A model generated the notes under the pieces. That model saw nothing but the letters and a program-made list of their open reading frames with translations. It did not search any database and was not told where the DNA came from. From assembly GCA_012729595.1 (NCBI GenBank), contig JAAYCU010000103.1, positions 1 to 40,985 on the forward strand: a DNA stretch of 40,985 nucleotides, in the 5' to 3' direction. How positions within the stretch are numbered: position 1 is the stretch's first letter; the number at the start of each line of letters is the position of its first letter. Positions 7,451 to 14,955 of the stretch are shown here, piece by piece. The DNA comes from Phycisphaerales bacterium. GTDB lineage: Bacteria; Planctomycetota; Phycisphaerae; UBA1845; PWPN01. The translations under genes and the position numbers were made by a program.

Positions 7451-8782
7451 TTAACTCTCCAGCTTTTTCATAACCAAGGCTGCGTTCTGTCCGCCGCCGA
7501 GGGCATAGGCCACGCTGAGAACGGCGTTTATGGGGGCGGTCATCGGCTTGCCGGTTACGACCTTGAAGGCACATTGCGGATCGATGTTCAGCACATTCGC
7601 GGCCGGGGGAATCGTATTGTTTTTCAAACACAAGGCGGCCACCGCCAGATCGATCGCGCCGCTGCCGGCCCCGTTGTTCCCGATGGCGCCTTTGATCGCC
7701 ATGGCGGGAATCTCGCCGGCCCGCGCTCCCAAAACCGTCCGTACCCCACGAGCCTCGGACTGATCGTGTTCGACGATGCCCGTGCCGAAGGTGGCCAGCA
7801 TATCGATGGAATCGGCGTCCACTTCGGCGTCTTTCAGGGCTTTGCGAATCGCCAATGCGATACCGCGGCCTTGCGGATCGGGGGTATGCCAGTTGTGCGT
7901 ATTGCTGGAAGCGCCAAAGCCAACCAGCTCGGCGTAAATGTTCGCTCCGCGGGCCTTGGCGTGTTCGAGTTCCTCAAGAATCAGCAGGCCGCCTCCTTCG
8001 CTGATGACCGTTCCGTCGTGGGCGATGTCGAAAGGCCGACAAGCCGTACCAGGATCGTTGGAGCGACTGAGCCGGCCAAGCAACTCCTGGCGCAGCAGGC
8101 CCATCGGGTTGAGCTTGCTTTCCGCCCCCCCGCAGATGCAGACGTCCGCATCCCCGCGGGTGATCGTGCGAAAAGCCTCGCCGATCGCCAAATGGCTGGA
8201 GGCCTCGGCGCAGGTAATCGTATTGGAGGGAGCTTGGGCGTCATGCACGATGGTCACGTGACAGGACAGCATGTTCGGAAGGAATTTCAATAGCCACAGC
8301 GGGGTTAAATTACTCATCCCCTCGCGGCCCCAACGGCGGATATCGAACGTGCCCTGTTCGTTGACGGCCGAGGCTAAAGCACCCGCCAGTTCGGTAAGAT
8401 CGGCACAGATCAGACCGGCTCCGATATTGGCCCCGAAGCGACTCGGATCGACGCTGACCGGCCCGTCGGCTTCCTTGCGATCGAGTATGCACTTGGTCAC
8501 CAGACCCGCGTCCTTGACCGCCAGATAGCTGGCGACCACGGCGATTTCAATGTCCCGGGCCATGATCTTGACGCTTTTTCGATAGGTTTTAGGCACGAAA
8601 TCCGCGGTTTTCATCTGCGTGATCTGACCGGCGATCCGTGCCTTGAACCCCGAGGGGTCGAACGGCTCGATGTTCGAAATCCCGTTTTTCCCTTCCAACA
8701 GACCGTTCCAAGTCGCCTCCGCTCCGATACCCAGGGGCGTAACCAGACCCAGTCCGGTAATGACCACGCGTCGCGAATTCAT
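7451..8782 (-). CDS. Ketosynthase-like partner lacking both active-site histidines (KS-beta / chain-length-factor-like)
   Basis: 443 residues with the ketosynthase fold and ends (VVITGLGLVTPLG at the N-terminus, VAYALGGGQNAALV at the C-terminus). The nucleophile is kept, Cys191 in NTITCAEASSHLAIGEA, but both histidines are lost. The HGT motif reads FGT (Phe332), and the second motif, normally GH, reads GN (Asn369 in AIKGAIGNNGAGSG); the neighbouring Lys364 is kept. Classical chain-length factors lose the Cys instead, so this is a different kind of degeneracy. It probably cannot decarboxylate malonyl-ACP and may act as a structural or length-setting partner, or hold an acyl chain on Cys191, for the intact KS encoded one base downstream. 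It is fourteen bases after the dehydratase gene. Confidence 0.88.
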   Translation of the reverse strand: MNSRRVVITGLGLVTPLGIGAEATWNGLLEGKNGISNIEPFDPSGFKARIAGQITQMKTADFVPKTYRKSVKIMARDIEIAVVASYLAVKDAGLVTKCILDRKEADGPVSVDPSRFGANIGAGLICADLTELAGALASAVNEQGTFDIRRWGREGMSNLTPLWLLKFLPNMLSCHVTIVHDAQAPSNTITCAEASSHLAIGEAFRTITRGDADVCICGGAESKLNPMGLLRQELLGRLSRSNDPGTACRPFDIAHDGTVISEGGGLLILEELEHAKARGANIYAELVGFGASSNTHNWHTPDPQGRGIALAIRKALKDAEVDADSIDMLATFGTGIVEHDQSEARGVRTVLGARAGEIPAMAIKGAIGNNGAGSGAIDLAVAALCLKNNTIPPAANVLNIDPQCAFKVVTGKPMTAPINAVLSVAYALGGGQNAALVMKKLES

Positions 8783-8796
8783 GCTCCGGTCCTCAC

Positions 8797-9282
8797 TTAT
8801 TTCGTTCCCGCCCCCCGCTTGATCGCGTACGTGCTCAGCAGACTCATGAAATCATCGTTGAACACGAAGTTTTCCTTGGGGAACTTCAATCCGCTCATGT
8901 TCTGGTCGATGTGCGAGAACATCAGCTCCACCTGTCCGATTTCGCGGTCGTCGCAATAAATCTTGCCGCTGATCAAGGCCGCCTCGGTGGCGATGGAGTC
9001 CACCACGGTTTCGTAGCGCAACTGTTGGCCGGGCCGGGCCAATCCGGTGAAGCTGGCCCGCTTGATCTTGGCCAGGATTACCTTCTCCTCGAAGTTCCGA
9101 GCCTCGCCGACCAGGATTCCCGCGGTCTGGGCCATGCCTTCGATCATCAGGCTGGCCGGCATACACGGATAGCCGGGGACATGATCGTGCAAGTGCTCCT
9201 CGGCCATGGTGAGGTTTTTAACCGCCACGGCTCGTTTACCCGATTCAAATTCTATAAACTTGTCGATCCAGAACCAGCGCAT
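8797..9282 (-). CDS. 3-hydroxyacyl-ACP dehydratase-like hotdog protein (FabZ family), copy 1
   Basis: 161 residues, single hotdog domain. The FabZ active-site block is HDHVPGYPCMPASLMIEGMAQ-like: His34 and Glu48 are the expected catalytic pair with family spacing. It should dehydrate 3-hydroxyacyl-ACP to the trans-2-enoyl form. Compared with FabZ it has Ala-Ser where Gly-Val usually follows the second MP, and a C-terminal extension of about 25 residues (KENFVFNDDFMSLLSTYAIKRG). It lies between the ACP gene and the KS-like gene on the same strand. With the second hotdog protein at 9851 it may form a heteromeric dehydratase, or the two may act at different chain lengths. Confidence 0.88.
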   Translation of the reverse strand: MRWFWIDKFIEFESGKRAVAVKNLTMAEEHLHDHVPGYPCMPASLMIEGMAQTAGILVGEARNFEEKVILAKIKRASFTGLARPGQQLRYETVVDSIATEAALISGKIYCDDREIGQVELMFSHIDQNMSGLKFPKENFVFNDDFMSLLSTYAIKRGAGTK

Positions 9283-9329
9283 GATTAAAAACCGCTCCCC
9301 TGTCGATCATTGGCGTTCTGATTAAGGCG

Positions 9330-9351
9330 ACGGCCGACGTACGCCGGCCGT
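9330..9351 (-). other. Hairpin between the ACP and dehydratase genes
   Basis: ACGGCCG (9330-9336) and CGGCCGT (9345-9351) form a perfect 7-base stem with an 8-base loop in the 98-base gap downstream of the ACP gene on the minus strand. There is no T-run after it, so it is not a classical terminator; it could stabilise the upstream message and raise ACP levels relative to the enzymes. Confidence 0.4.
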
Positions 9352-9380
9352 TGTCGTCTTGCGCTGTCGCCGCCCGCGCC

Positions 9381-9770
9381 TCAGGCCGCCAATTTCTTCT
9401 CGATGTAATTGACCAACGTCCGGACCGTGAACAGGTCGGGCATCTTGTTGACATCAGGGTCTTTCTCGAAGGTCGAGAAGTCCGCATGCGGCATAGACTT
9501 CTTGATCTGCTCCAGACCTTTGTCCGTGAACTTGCCATTGACCACGAATTCCGGATTGTTCAACAGATCGTCCGGGAATAGCTCGTTACGCGGAATCTTG
9601 ATGTTGAAATTCTTTTCCAGCCGGAAAACGATGTCGAGGAAATCGATGCTTTCCGCGCCGAGATCACCCTGCAAGGTGGCGTCTTCGGTAACTTCCTCCG
9701 GCTCGACCGCCAGCGCTTCGACCAGCGTAGCCCGGACCTGCTCTAAGACCTCTGCACGGCTCATGGCCAT
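9381..9770 (-). CDS. Acyl carrier protein with an unusually long insertion
   Basis: 129 residues from the ATG at 9770, chosen because GGAGG lies nine bases upstream; a longer reading from 9863 overlaps the neighbouring gene and lacks such a site. The ACP fold is seen in VLEQVRATLVEALAVEPEEVTEDATL, then LGAESIDFLDIVFRLEKNF with Ser41 as the phosphopantetheine attachment site (ESI in place of DSL), then IKIPRNELF. Normal ACPs are about 80 residues. Here roughly 40 extra (about 71-112, NPEFVVNGKFTDKG through DPDVNKMPD) separate the NELF segment from the last helix, FTVRTLVNYIEKKLA. The carrier is embedded between two dehydratase genes and probably serves this pathway specifically. Confidence 0.88.
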   Translation of the reverse strand: MAMSRAEVLEQVRATLVEALAVEPEEVTEDATLQGDLGAESIDFLDIVFRLEKNFNIKIPRNELFPDDLLNNPEFVVNGKFTDKGLEQIKKSMPHADFSTFEKDPDVNKMPDLFTVRTLVNYIEKKLAA

Positions 9771-9850
9771 GTTGCAATACCTCCGAATAAGTTTCTCATG
9801 GACTCTTGACGCGCCGGGCGGCGGGACTGTTCGATACGCCGCCGACAAGC

Positions 9851-10321
9851 TCAAACACGCCACAGCAAATTCAATCGCTCCCTGGCGGTGGCCACCAGTT
9901 TCGCATCCATTTCGGCCATCTCCGGATCCTCGTCGGCCAGATTGAAATGCCGCAACGACCAGCGGGCCTTGACCATCTCCGTATCCCCACAGCGACCCGT
10001 CCCGATAAAACGGCTGCTTTGCGCGCCGATTTCCTTGGCTTCCACTGTAAGCTCGAAAATCTGCCCCGGTGAGACGAAGCTCTTGTAAACGACGTTGCTT
10101 ACCTCGGACAGGACCACCATGCTGTGTGCGAAATCCTCCGTGGCCCGGACCAGGTACGCCGAGGCTTGGGTCAACGCCTCGATCATCATTACCCCCGGCA
10201 ACACCGGAAAACTCGGAAAATGGTCCGCCAGGTATTCCTCGGCCAAGGAAAGAGCCTTGACCGCGGAGATACGCTGCCCTGGTAACAGCTCGGTTATACG
10301 ATCGATCAGGATGAATTTCAT
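9851..10321 (-). CDS. 3-hydroxyacyl-ACP dehydratase-like hotdog protein (FabZ family), copy 2
   Basis: 156 residues, first gene of the minus-strand set. The active-site block ADHFPSFPVLPGVMMIEALTQ is close to canonical FabZ, with His34 and Glu48 at the same positions as in copy 1. Other family features are the N-terminal LIDRITELLPGQRISAVKALS and FVSPGQIFELTVEA. The last 30 residues or so (FNLADEDPEMAEMDAKLVATARERLNLLWRV) form a helical tail not found in short FabZ proteins. The ACP gene begins 80 bases further on. The two copies differ clearly in sequence, so they are not a recent duplication. An alternative is a FabA/FabZ-like protein working as a non-catalytic partner, but its residues look complete. 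Confidence 0.88.
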   Translation of the reverse strand: MKFILIDRITELLPGQRISAVKALSLAEEYLADHFPSFPVLPGVMMIEALTQASAYLVRATEDFAHSMVVLSEVSNVVYKSFVSPGQIFELTVEAKEIGAQSSRFIGTGRCGDTEMVKARWSLRHFNLADEDPEMAEMDAKLVATARERLNLLWRV

Positions 10322-10822
10322 AGCATTTAGGCGGCCATGCCGCTGGTTATGGTATCCCTAAATCCATTCGCGATATCCCGGTAATGCCGGGAATGAGGGC
10401 TTAAGGATCAATTCCTGCTTTCCTCGCCACTGTTCAAAATCGTCTAGGCCGGTAGCGGCCCTCTGGTCTGTTTGCGACATAACCAGTAAGCCTACCAAGC
10501 CTTGCGGTAATAGCATACCCTATGCCCCCGGATGATTGTATTAAACCAAGGGCATTGAGCTAAGCCTAGTTACCAAGCAGGCAAGAGTTTAGGCGCACGG
10601 GCCGCCTCTTGCAAGTCTGGTTGACGGGATTTTAATCTGATAGGGCGCCGGCGGAAAGGCGGACCACTGGCCCTGACCGAACGGCAGGTATGGGCCTTGT
10701 GGCCGTGGGGGGAGTTATGTCCATGGCTGAACACGGTTTATATGGCCCCGCCGGTTGCCCCGGACGCCTGAAGCGGCGATGATGGGAAGAGGCCGTCGGT
10801 CGCGGCCAGGGATGCGTGCTAA
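10322..10822. other. 501-bp divergent intergenic region rich in short hairpins
   Basis: No gene is supported. It separates the dehydratase gene (minus) from the histidine kinase gene (plus), so it should hold promoters for both, though I find no convincing -35/-10 pair. Five compact inverted repeats fall within 240 bases: TCCCGG/CCGGGA (10376-10392, 5-base loop), GGCCG/CGGCC (10447-10460), TACCAAG/CTTG-CGGTA (10493-10509, imperfect), GCATA/TATGC (10513-10525, 3-base loop), and a longer bulged stem, GCAAG-bulge-AGGCG with CGCCT-CTTGC (10581-10612, ten pairs, 7-base loop). None is followed by a T-run. Confidence 0.5.
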
Positions 10823-11161
10823 ATGACCCTTCGCCATCGCATTTTTCTGGTCTACCTGATCGTCGTGGTCCTGATCGTGGCCACGGTGGGGGCCTCGGTT
10901 TATGAACTGATCCATTCCCGACAGATTTTTGTCGACCTGTTGTTCTGGAACGAGATCAATCTGCTGGTCCAGCAACTGAAAACCGCTTTCGAACGCGAGG
11001 CCGTCAACGAATGGTCCCAGGCCGAACTGCGGGCATTACTCGCGGATGGTTTGCCGGAAGGGCCATTGGGTTCGGAGAGTGGGGATACCATAAAAGGCTT
11101 CGCCCACCTTCTCGATCTGCCGGCGGACGAACAGGAAGGGGCGTCCCATCCGCGGAAGTAG
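10823..11161 (+). CDS. N-terminal part of a sensor histidine kinase, ended by an in-frame TAG
   Basis: 112 codons before a TAG at 11159-11161. The protein opens with a membrane helix (residues 7-26, FLVYLIVVVLIVATVGASVY) and runs into an extracytoplasmic, helix-rich sensor segment (LLFWNEINLLVQQLKTAFEREAV). The next 400 codons in the same reading frame, with no shift, complete the sensor, a second membrane helix and a full kinase core ending at 12376. Whole locus: 517 codons with one internal stop at codon 113. The local sequence is CGG AAG TAG CGG AAG, so a CAG-to-TAG change is the simplest explanation. It is either a recent nonsense mutation, a sequence error or a read-through site. Alone this fragment has no enzymatic domain. 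Confidence 0.7.
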   Translation: MTLRHRIFLVYLIVVVLIVATVGASVYELIHSRQIFVDLLFWNEINLLVQQLKTAFEREAVNEWSQAELRALLADGLPEGPLGSESGDTIKGFAHLLDLPADEQEGASHPRK

Positions 11162-11176
11162 CGGAAGGATTTATTT

Positions 11177-12376
11177 GTGGTCTACCCGCCGCCGCCTCCG
11201 CCGGATATGAATTTTCCCGATCGTTTGCTCACTACTCGTAATCGGCTCAATGAAGCCAATGTCTTTGCCCTGGTGCGCTGGCAGATGAACGTGGTCTATG
11301 CACACTACGAAAACTGGAGGGCCATGGCCCCGGACGAACGCAACGCCGAGGTACCCGCGATACGAAGGCAACTCGACAAACTGACCAATTTTGTCGTGGC
11401 GGAGCTTCAACAGGTTCAGGGGGAGGCCGACAGCCAGGATCTCCGCACACGCACCATCCTGAATATCGTGATTATTCTGACGGCCATGCACGTTTTGGTG
11501 ATCGGCTCCCTGCTGCGTCGCTGGCTGTTGAAACCGATGGAGCAATTGAATCGTCAGGTGGAAGCGCTGGCCCATGATCAGCCGCCGCGCGAGCCTCTGT
11601 TGGCCGCTCCCCGCGAGATGGCCAGCCTGGCCGCCGCCCTGGACCGGGCCCGCCGCTCGTTGGGTGAGCTGCGCCAACGCTTAATCGAATCCGAGCGGAT
11701 GACCACCATAGGACAATTGGCCGCCCAGGTGGCCCACAATCTTCGTAATCCGCTGGCCAGTATTCGAGCCGTTGCCCAGATCGCCGGCCGACACGATCCC
11801 GGTGACGGTTCCATTCGCTCGCGGATGGAAGAAATTATCGTTTCCATCGACCGCATGAATCGCTGGATCGCCGGGCTGATGGAAATAGCCCGCCACGAGC
11901 CGCCCCCGACCGACCGGCAGGATGTAGTGCCGGTCCTGTGGCGGGTCTGCGAGACGGTTAAGACCGACCTGCTCGCCAAGGAACTCTCTCTGGCGGTTGT
12001 GGCCCCCGATACCGGGCTGGAGTGCATGCACGATCCCGAAACCCTCGAGCAAGCTCTGATCGCCATGCTGGTCAACGCCTTGGAGGCTTCGCCTCTGGGG
12101 GGCAGAATTGTGCTCAAGGCCGAGATCGTTGCGGGTGCGGAGTCGACCGGAACGGTGTGCCGTATTTCTATTCGGGACCAGGGATCGGGCCTGCCCGCTG
12201 ACGATCCGGAACGGGTATTCGATTTTTCCTATTCCACCAAGCAGCACGGTATGGGGTTGGGATTAGGGCTGGCCCGACTGGCGTTGCGGCACCAGGGTGG
12301 ATCTGCCCATGCCTTTAATAACCAGGACGGCGGGGCTACGGTGTACGTCGAGCTGCCGATAGATGGAAAGGCCTGA
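11177..12376 (+). CDS. C-terminal part of the sensor histidine kinase (HisKA + HATPase core)
   Basis: In phase with the fragment before it. Reading from a GTG at 11177 gives 399 residues; that GTG is only a possible restart and has no clear ribosome binding site. Order: remaining sensor region, starting with a proline run (six Pro near residues 4-9), membrane helix (about 94-111, ILNIVIILTAMHVLVIGS), HAMP-like linker, HisKA with the phosphoacceptor His187 (codon 305 of the full gene) in VAHNLRNPLASIRAVAQ, then HATPase_c with the N box LEQALIAMLVNALEAS, G1 IRDQGSGLP and G2 HGMGLGLGLARLALRHQGG. The core looks functional. No response regulator gene lies nearby, so its partner is elsewhere. The exported protein gene starts one base after the stop. 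Confidence 0.85.
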   Translation: MVYPPPPPPDMNFPDRLLTTRNRLNEANVFALVRWQMNVVYAHYENWRAMAPDERNAEVPAIRRQLDKLTNFVVAELQQVQGEADSQDLRTRTILNIVIILTAMHVLVIGSLLRRWLLKPMEQLNRQVEALAHDQPPREPLLAAPREMASLAAALDRARRSLGELRQRLIESERMTTIGQLAAQVAHNLRNPLASIRAVAQIAGRHDPGDGSIRSRMEEIIVSIDRMNRWIAGLMEIARHEPPPTDRQDVVPVLWRVCETVKTDLLAKELSLAVVAPDTGLECMHDPETLEQALIAMLVNALEASPLGGRIVLKAEIVAGAESTGTVCRISIRDQGSGLPADDPERVFDFSYSTKQHGMGLGLGLARLALRHQGGSAHAFNNQDGGATVYVELPIDGKA

Positions 12377-12377
12377 C

Positions 12378-13490
12378 ATGTATTCAGATCTTACACAACA
12401 GTATGCAGTTTCTTCGCGGCACGCTGAGGCCGATCGTCGACGAGGCGGGTGGGGCTTGGCGATTAGTCCCAGCCTCAAAAGAACGGCCGGACTGCTGGTT
12501 CTTGGTTTGCTGTCGTCGGCCTCCGCCCAGACAACATCCCCCGCGCACTTGTTTCATCAACGCTCGATCCAGGCTCGGACCGATCAGGTACCCGAATCCA
12601 GCGGCGTGATCGCCAGCCGGATTAATCCGGATATCTACTGGACCCATAACGATTCAGGACGTTACTCCCCGCGCGTGTATGCCTTTCGCCTGACCGCGGC
12701 CGACATCGAATCAGGGGTTGCCCCGGATCATGGTTACGTCGAATTGCAGGGCGCTCGGCTCAAGGATTGGGAGGATATCGCTTACGGTCCGGACAACAGG
12801 ATCTACATAATGGATGGCGGGGATAATCCGCCATGTAAGCGCGACGGAAAACGTATTTACCGCTTTGCCGAACCCAAGGTCGATAAGGGAATTCATCCCC
12901 TCGCCCTTCATGTGCCCTGCGAAGCGATCCGCTTCGAATATCCTTCTACGACAGACGCCTCGCGGCCGGCCATGACCCCGGAAGAGCGATTCGATGCGGA
13001 GTGTCTGCTGGTCCATCCGGACAGCGGGGATATTTACATCGTTACCAAGCAGGATACGAACAAGACCCCGACCGCCCGGGTATACAAACTGTCGGCCGCC
13101 GATCTGGACTGGAATAGCGAGAAAATCCATGTACTCCAGTGGGTGACGGATATATCCAGACCGCTCCGTCTTACCTCTTATTTTCTTACCGCGGTTACCG
13201 GCGGAGATGTATCGCGCGATGGACGACGCGTGGTTATCCGTAATTATCTGGCCGCTTATGAGTTCACCTTGCCGCCCAACCGCCCGTTCGAGGAAGTGTT
13301 CCGGCAACTGCCGCGGTTTATCAGCCTATTGGGCGAGCCGCAGGGCGAGGGCATCTGCTACACCATTGATGGACGTAAGCTGATTACTACTTCCGAGGTC
13401 AAACACCTGGGCGAGCAATCGTTTCGTATTTACGTTACACCCGCCGAACCCCCGGCCGCGTCCGATACGCAACCGGAGCCATCGCGATGA
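12378..13490 (+). CDS. Exported protein of unknown function, possibly a beta-propeller
   Basis: 370 residues from the ATG at 12378, one base after the kinase stop, with GGAAAGG six bases upstream. A hydrophobic signal segment (LKRTAGLLVLGLLSSASAQ) lies at about 34-52; it is preceded by an unusually long charged leader, so the true start may be a downstream TTG near 12456. The mature part has repeating blocks: IYWTHNDSGRY, KDWEDIAYGPDNRIYIMDGGDN, FDAECLLVHPDSGDIYIVTKQD, VTGGDVSRDGRRVVIRNY, GEPQGEGICYTIDGRKLITTSE. These resemble blades of secreted beta-propeller or esterase-like-phytase proteins, with Asp and Glu at positions that could bind calcium. No catalytic motif is clear. Coupling to a sensor kinase suggests it acts in sensing or in the response. 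Confidence 0.6.
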   Translation: MYSDLTQQYAVSSRHAEADRRRGGWGLAISPSLKRTAGLLVLGLLSSASAQTTSPAHLFHQRSIQARTDQVPESSGVIASRINPDIYWTHNDSGRYSPRVYAFRLTAADIESGVAPDHGYVELQGARLKDWEDIAYGPDNRIYIMDGGDNPPCKRDGKRIYRFAEPKVDKGIHPLALHVPCEAIRFEYPSTTDASRPAMTPEERFDAECLLVHPDSGDIYIVTKQDTNKTPTARVYKLSAADLDWNSEKIHVLQWVTDISRPLRLTSYFLTAVTGGDVSRDGRRVVIRNYLAAYEFTLPPNRPFEEVFRQLPRFISLLGEPQGEGICYTIDGRKLITTSEVKHLGEQSFRIYVTPAEPPAASDTQPEPSR

Positions 13491-13543
13491 AGATATGTTG
13501 ATATCGGTACGGATTCCGATGAAGCGTCATTCCCGGGCAGCGA

Positions 13544-13599
13544 GGCTGACGGATGATCGCTGACTACTGACCGCTGAAAGCCGATGGCTGATCGCTCTC
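13544..13599. repeat. Degenerate heptanucleotide tandem repeat (consensus NRCTGAY)
   Basis: Eight consecutive 7-base units in phase: GGCTGAC, GGATGAT, CGCTGAC, TACTGAC, CGCTGAA, AGCCGAT, GGCTGAT, CGCTCTC. Most keep CTGA in the centre. The block lies between two convergent genes and touches the stop codon of the CorC-like gene. Seven-base degenerate tandem repeats of this style resemble the short tandemly repeated repetitive (STRR) sequences known from cyanobacteria and also seen in planctomycetes. Confidence 0.6.
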
Positions 13600-14887
13600 A
13601 CGCCACCGTTTTTGCGGGGGCGATCACGACGAGCAGACGGTTGATCTTGCGTTCCTCGGCATCCAGGATGCGGAACGTGAGGTTATGGAAATGGAATTCC
13701 TCGCCGATCAAGGGGATCTTGCCCATCTGGCTGAAGATGAATCCACCGACGGTATCGAAATCCTCGTCCTCGGGAAGATCCAGCTTTAATTCGTCATTGA
13801 TTTCATCGATACGCACGCGGGCGTCCAGCTCGACGGTCTGCTCGTCGATTCGTTGGATCGCCTCCGGCTCGGAGGTTTCGTACTCATCCTCGATCTCCCC
13901 GACGATCTCCTCGATAATGTCCTCTATGGTCACCAGGCCGGCCGTGCCTCCGTATTCGTCCAGCACGATGGCCAGATGGACTTTTTTTTCCCGTAATTCC
14001 TTGAGCAGATCGGGCACCCGCTTGGTTTCCGGTACGAAAGGAACCTTGCGCATGAGCTGGAGCGGGTCGAACAAGGTGTGTTCGTCCAGGTTGAGCAGAT
14101 CCTTGGCGTAGAGAACCCCTTTGATATCGTCGATGTTATCGCCGTAGATCGGGATGCGCGAGTGGCCCTCGGCCAGAATCAGGGCCTTGGCCTCGCCCAA
14201 AGTGGCGGTGGACGGCAAGGCGAAAATCTCCGTACGCGGGGTCATGATCTGCCCGACATTGGTATCCCGCAGCTCGATAACCGATTCCAGCATGTCCGCG
14301 TCTTCCTCGTGGACGGCTCCGGACATTTCCCCTTCGCTGATGACCCCCAGGATCTCTTTTTCGATCTGGTCCGCCTCGTCTTCCTCGTCATCGCCGTTGG
14401 GGACTCCCGCCAAGCGCCGGACGATTCCATCAACCAGATGCTGGAATACCGCCAGCGGGTAAAGCAGCCAACGCAGAACCAGCAGCGGCCCGATGCTGAA
14501 GGCTAAAAATTCCTCTCCCGCGTACCGAGCCCATGCGTTGGGAACGGCCACCCCGAAAACCACGATCAGGACCATCGACGCCAGGTATATGCTCAGGTAT
14601 TTAAGCCCCAGCTCGGTGGAAGTCATCGACGGGTCGGTAGCCGGCTCAAGGTTGAAATAGTGCGCGATCAGCAAGATCAGACCGAGAATCGCACTCAACC
14701 GCACAAGAGGCAGGAGAAACAGTAGTTCGTTGCGATGCTCCATCAAACGCTGTACCAGGTGACCCTTGCCCTTTTTTTCGAGGTGTTCGGTAAGATCCAC
14801 GCGCGAAAAATGCCGCACGACCAGATTGGCCGTCGTGGCCCAGAGCACAATCAGCAGTAAAATCACCCCCAACAGCAGACCAGACAA
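13598..14887 (-). CDS. CNNM/CBS-domain membrane protein of the CorC/HlyC family
   Basis: 429 residues. An N-terminal membrane part (about 1-165) has helices at LLLGVILLLIVLWATTA, LLFLLPLVRLSAILGLILLIAHY, YLASMVLIVVFGVAVP and IGPLLVLRWLLYPLAVFQHLV, the DUF21/CNNM layout of Mg/Co efflux-related proteins. Paired CBS domains follow (about 210-330): VGQIMTPRTEIFALPS..SRIPIYGDNIDDIKGVLYAKDLL and VHLAIVLDEYGGTAGLVTIEDIIEEIVGEIEDE. A C-terminal CorC_HlyC domain (about 345-425) contains FDTVGGFIFSQMGKIP and NLTFRILDAEERKINRLLV. The annotation hemolysin is historical. It follows ybeY on the same strand, an arrangement common in bacteria. Confidence 0.88.
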   Translation of the reverse strand: MSGLLLGVILLLIVLWATTANLVVRHFSRVDLTEHLEKKGKGHLVQRLMEHRNELLFLLPLVRLSAILGLILLIAHYFNLEPATDPSMTSTELGLKYLSIYLASMVLIVVFGVAVPNAWARYAGEEFLAFSIGPLLVLRWLLYPLAVFQHLVDGIVRRLAGVPNGDDEEDEADQIEKEILGVISEGEMSGAVHEEDADMLESVIELRDTNVGQIMTPRTEIFALPSTATLGEAKALILAEGHSRIPIYGDNIDDIKGVLYAKDLLNLDEHTLFDPLQLMRKVPFVPETKRVPDLLKELREKKVHLAIVLDEYGGTAGLVTIEDIIEEIVGEIEDEYETSEPEAIQRIDEQTVELDARVRIDEINDELKLDLPEDEDFDTVGGFIFSQMGKIPLIGEEFHFHNLTFRILDAEERKINRLLVVIAPAKTVA

Positions 14888-14955
14888 AACAGTACTCCTC
14901 TTAAGTGTCAGGCACGACCACCCGGGCCCCTCTGGCCCGTCGGACGGCCTCGGAA

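Noticed and set aside
7175-8293. A 372-codon open frame on the plus strand opposite the ketosynthase genes
   Set aside because: It is the mirror of two well-recognised ketosynthases on the minus strand, has no family motifs, and arises from the codon bias of GC-rich genes.
11159-11161. TAG in the histidine kinase read as pyrrolysine or a reassigned codon
   Set aside because: TAG is the natural terminator of at least two other genes here, and the position is a linker in the sensor domain rather than an active site.
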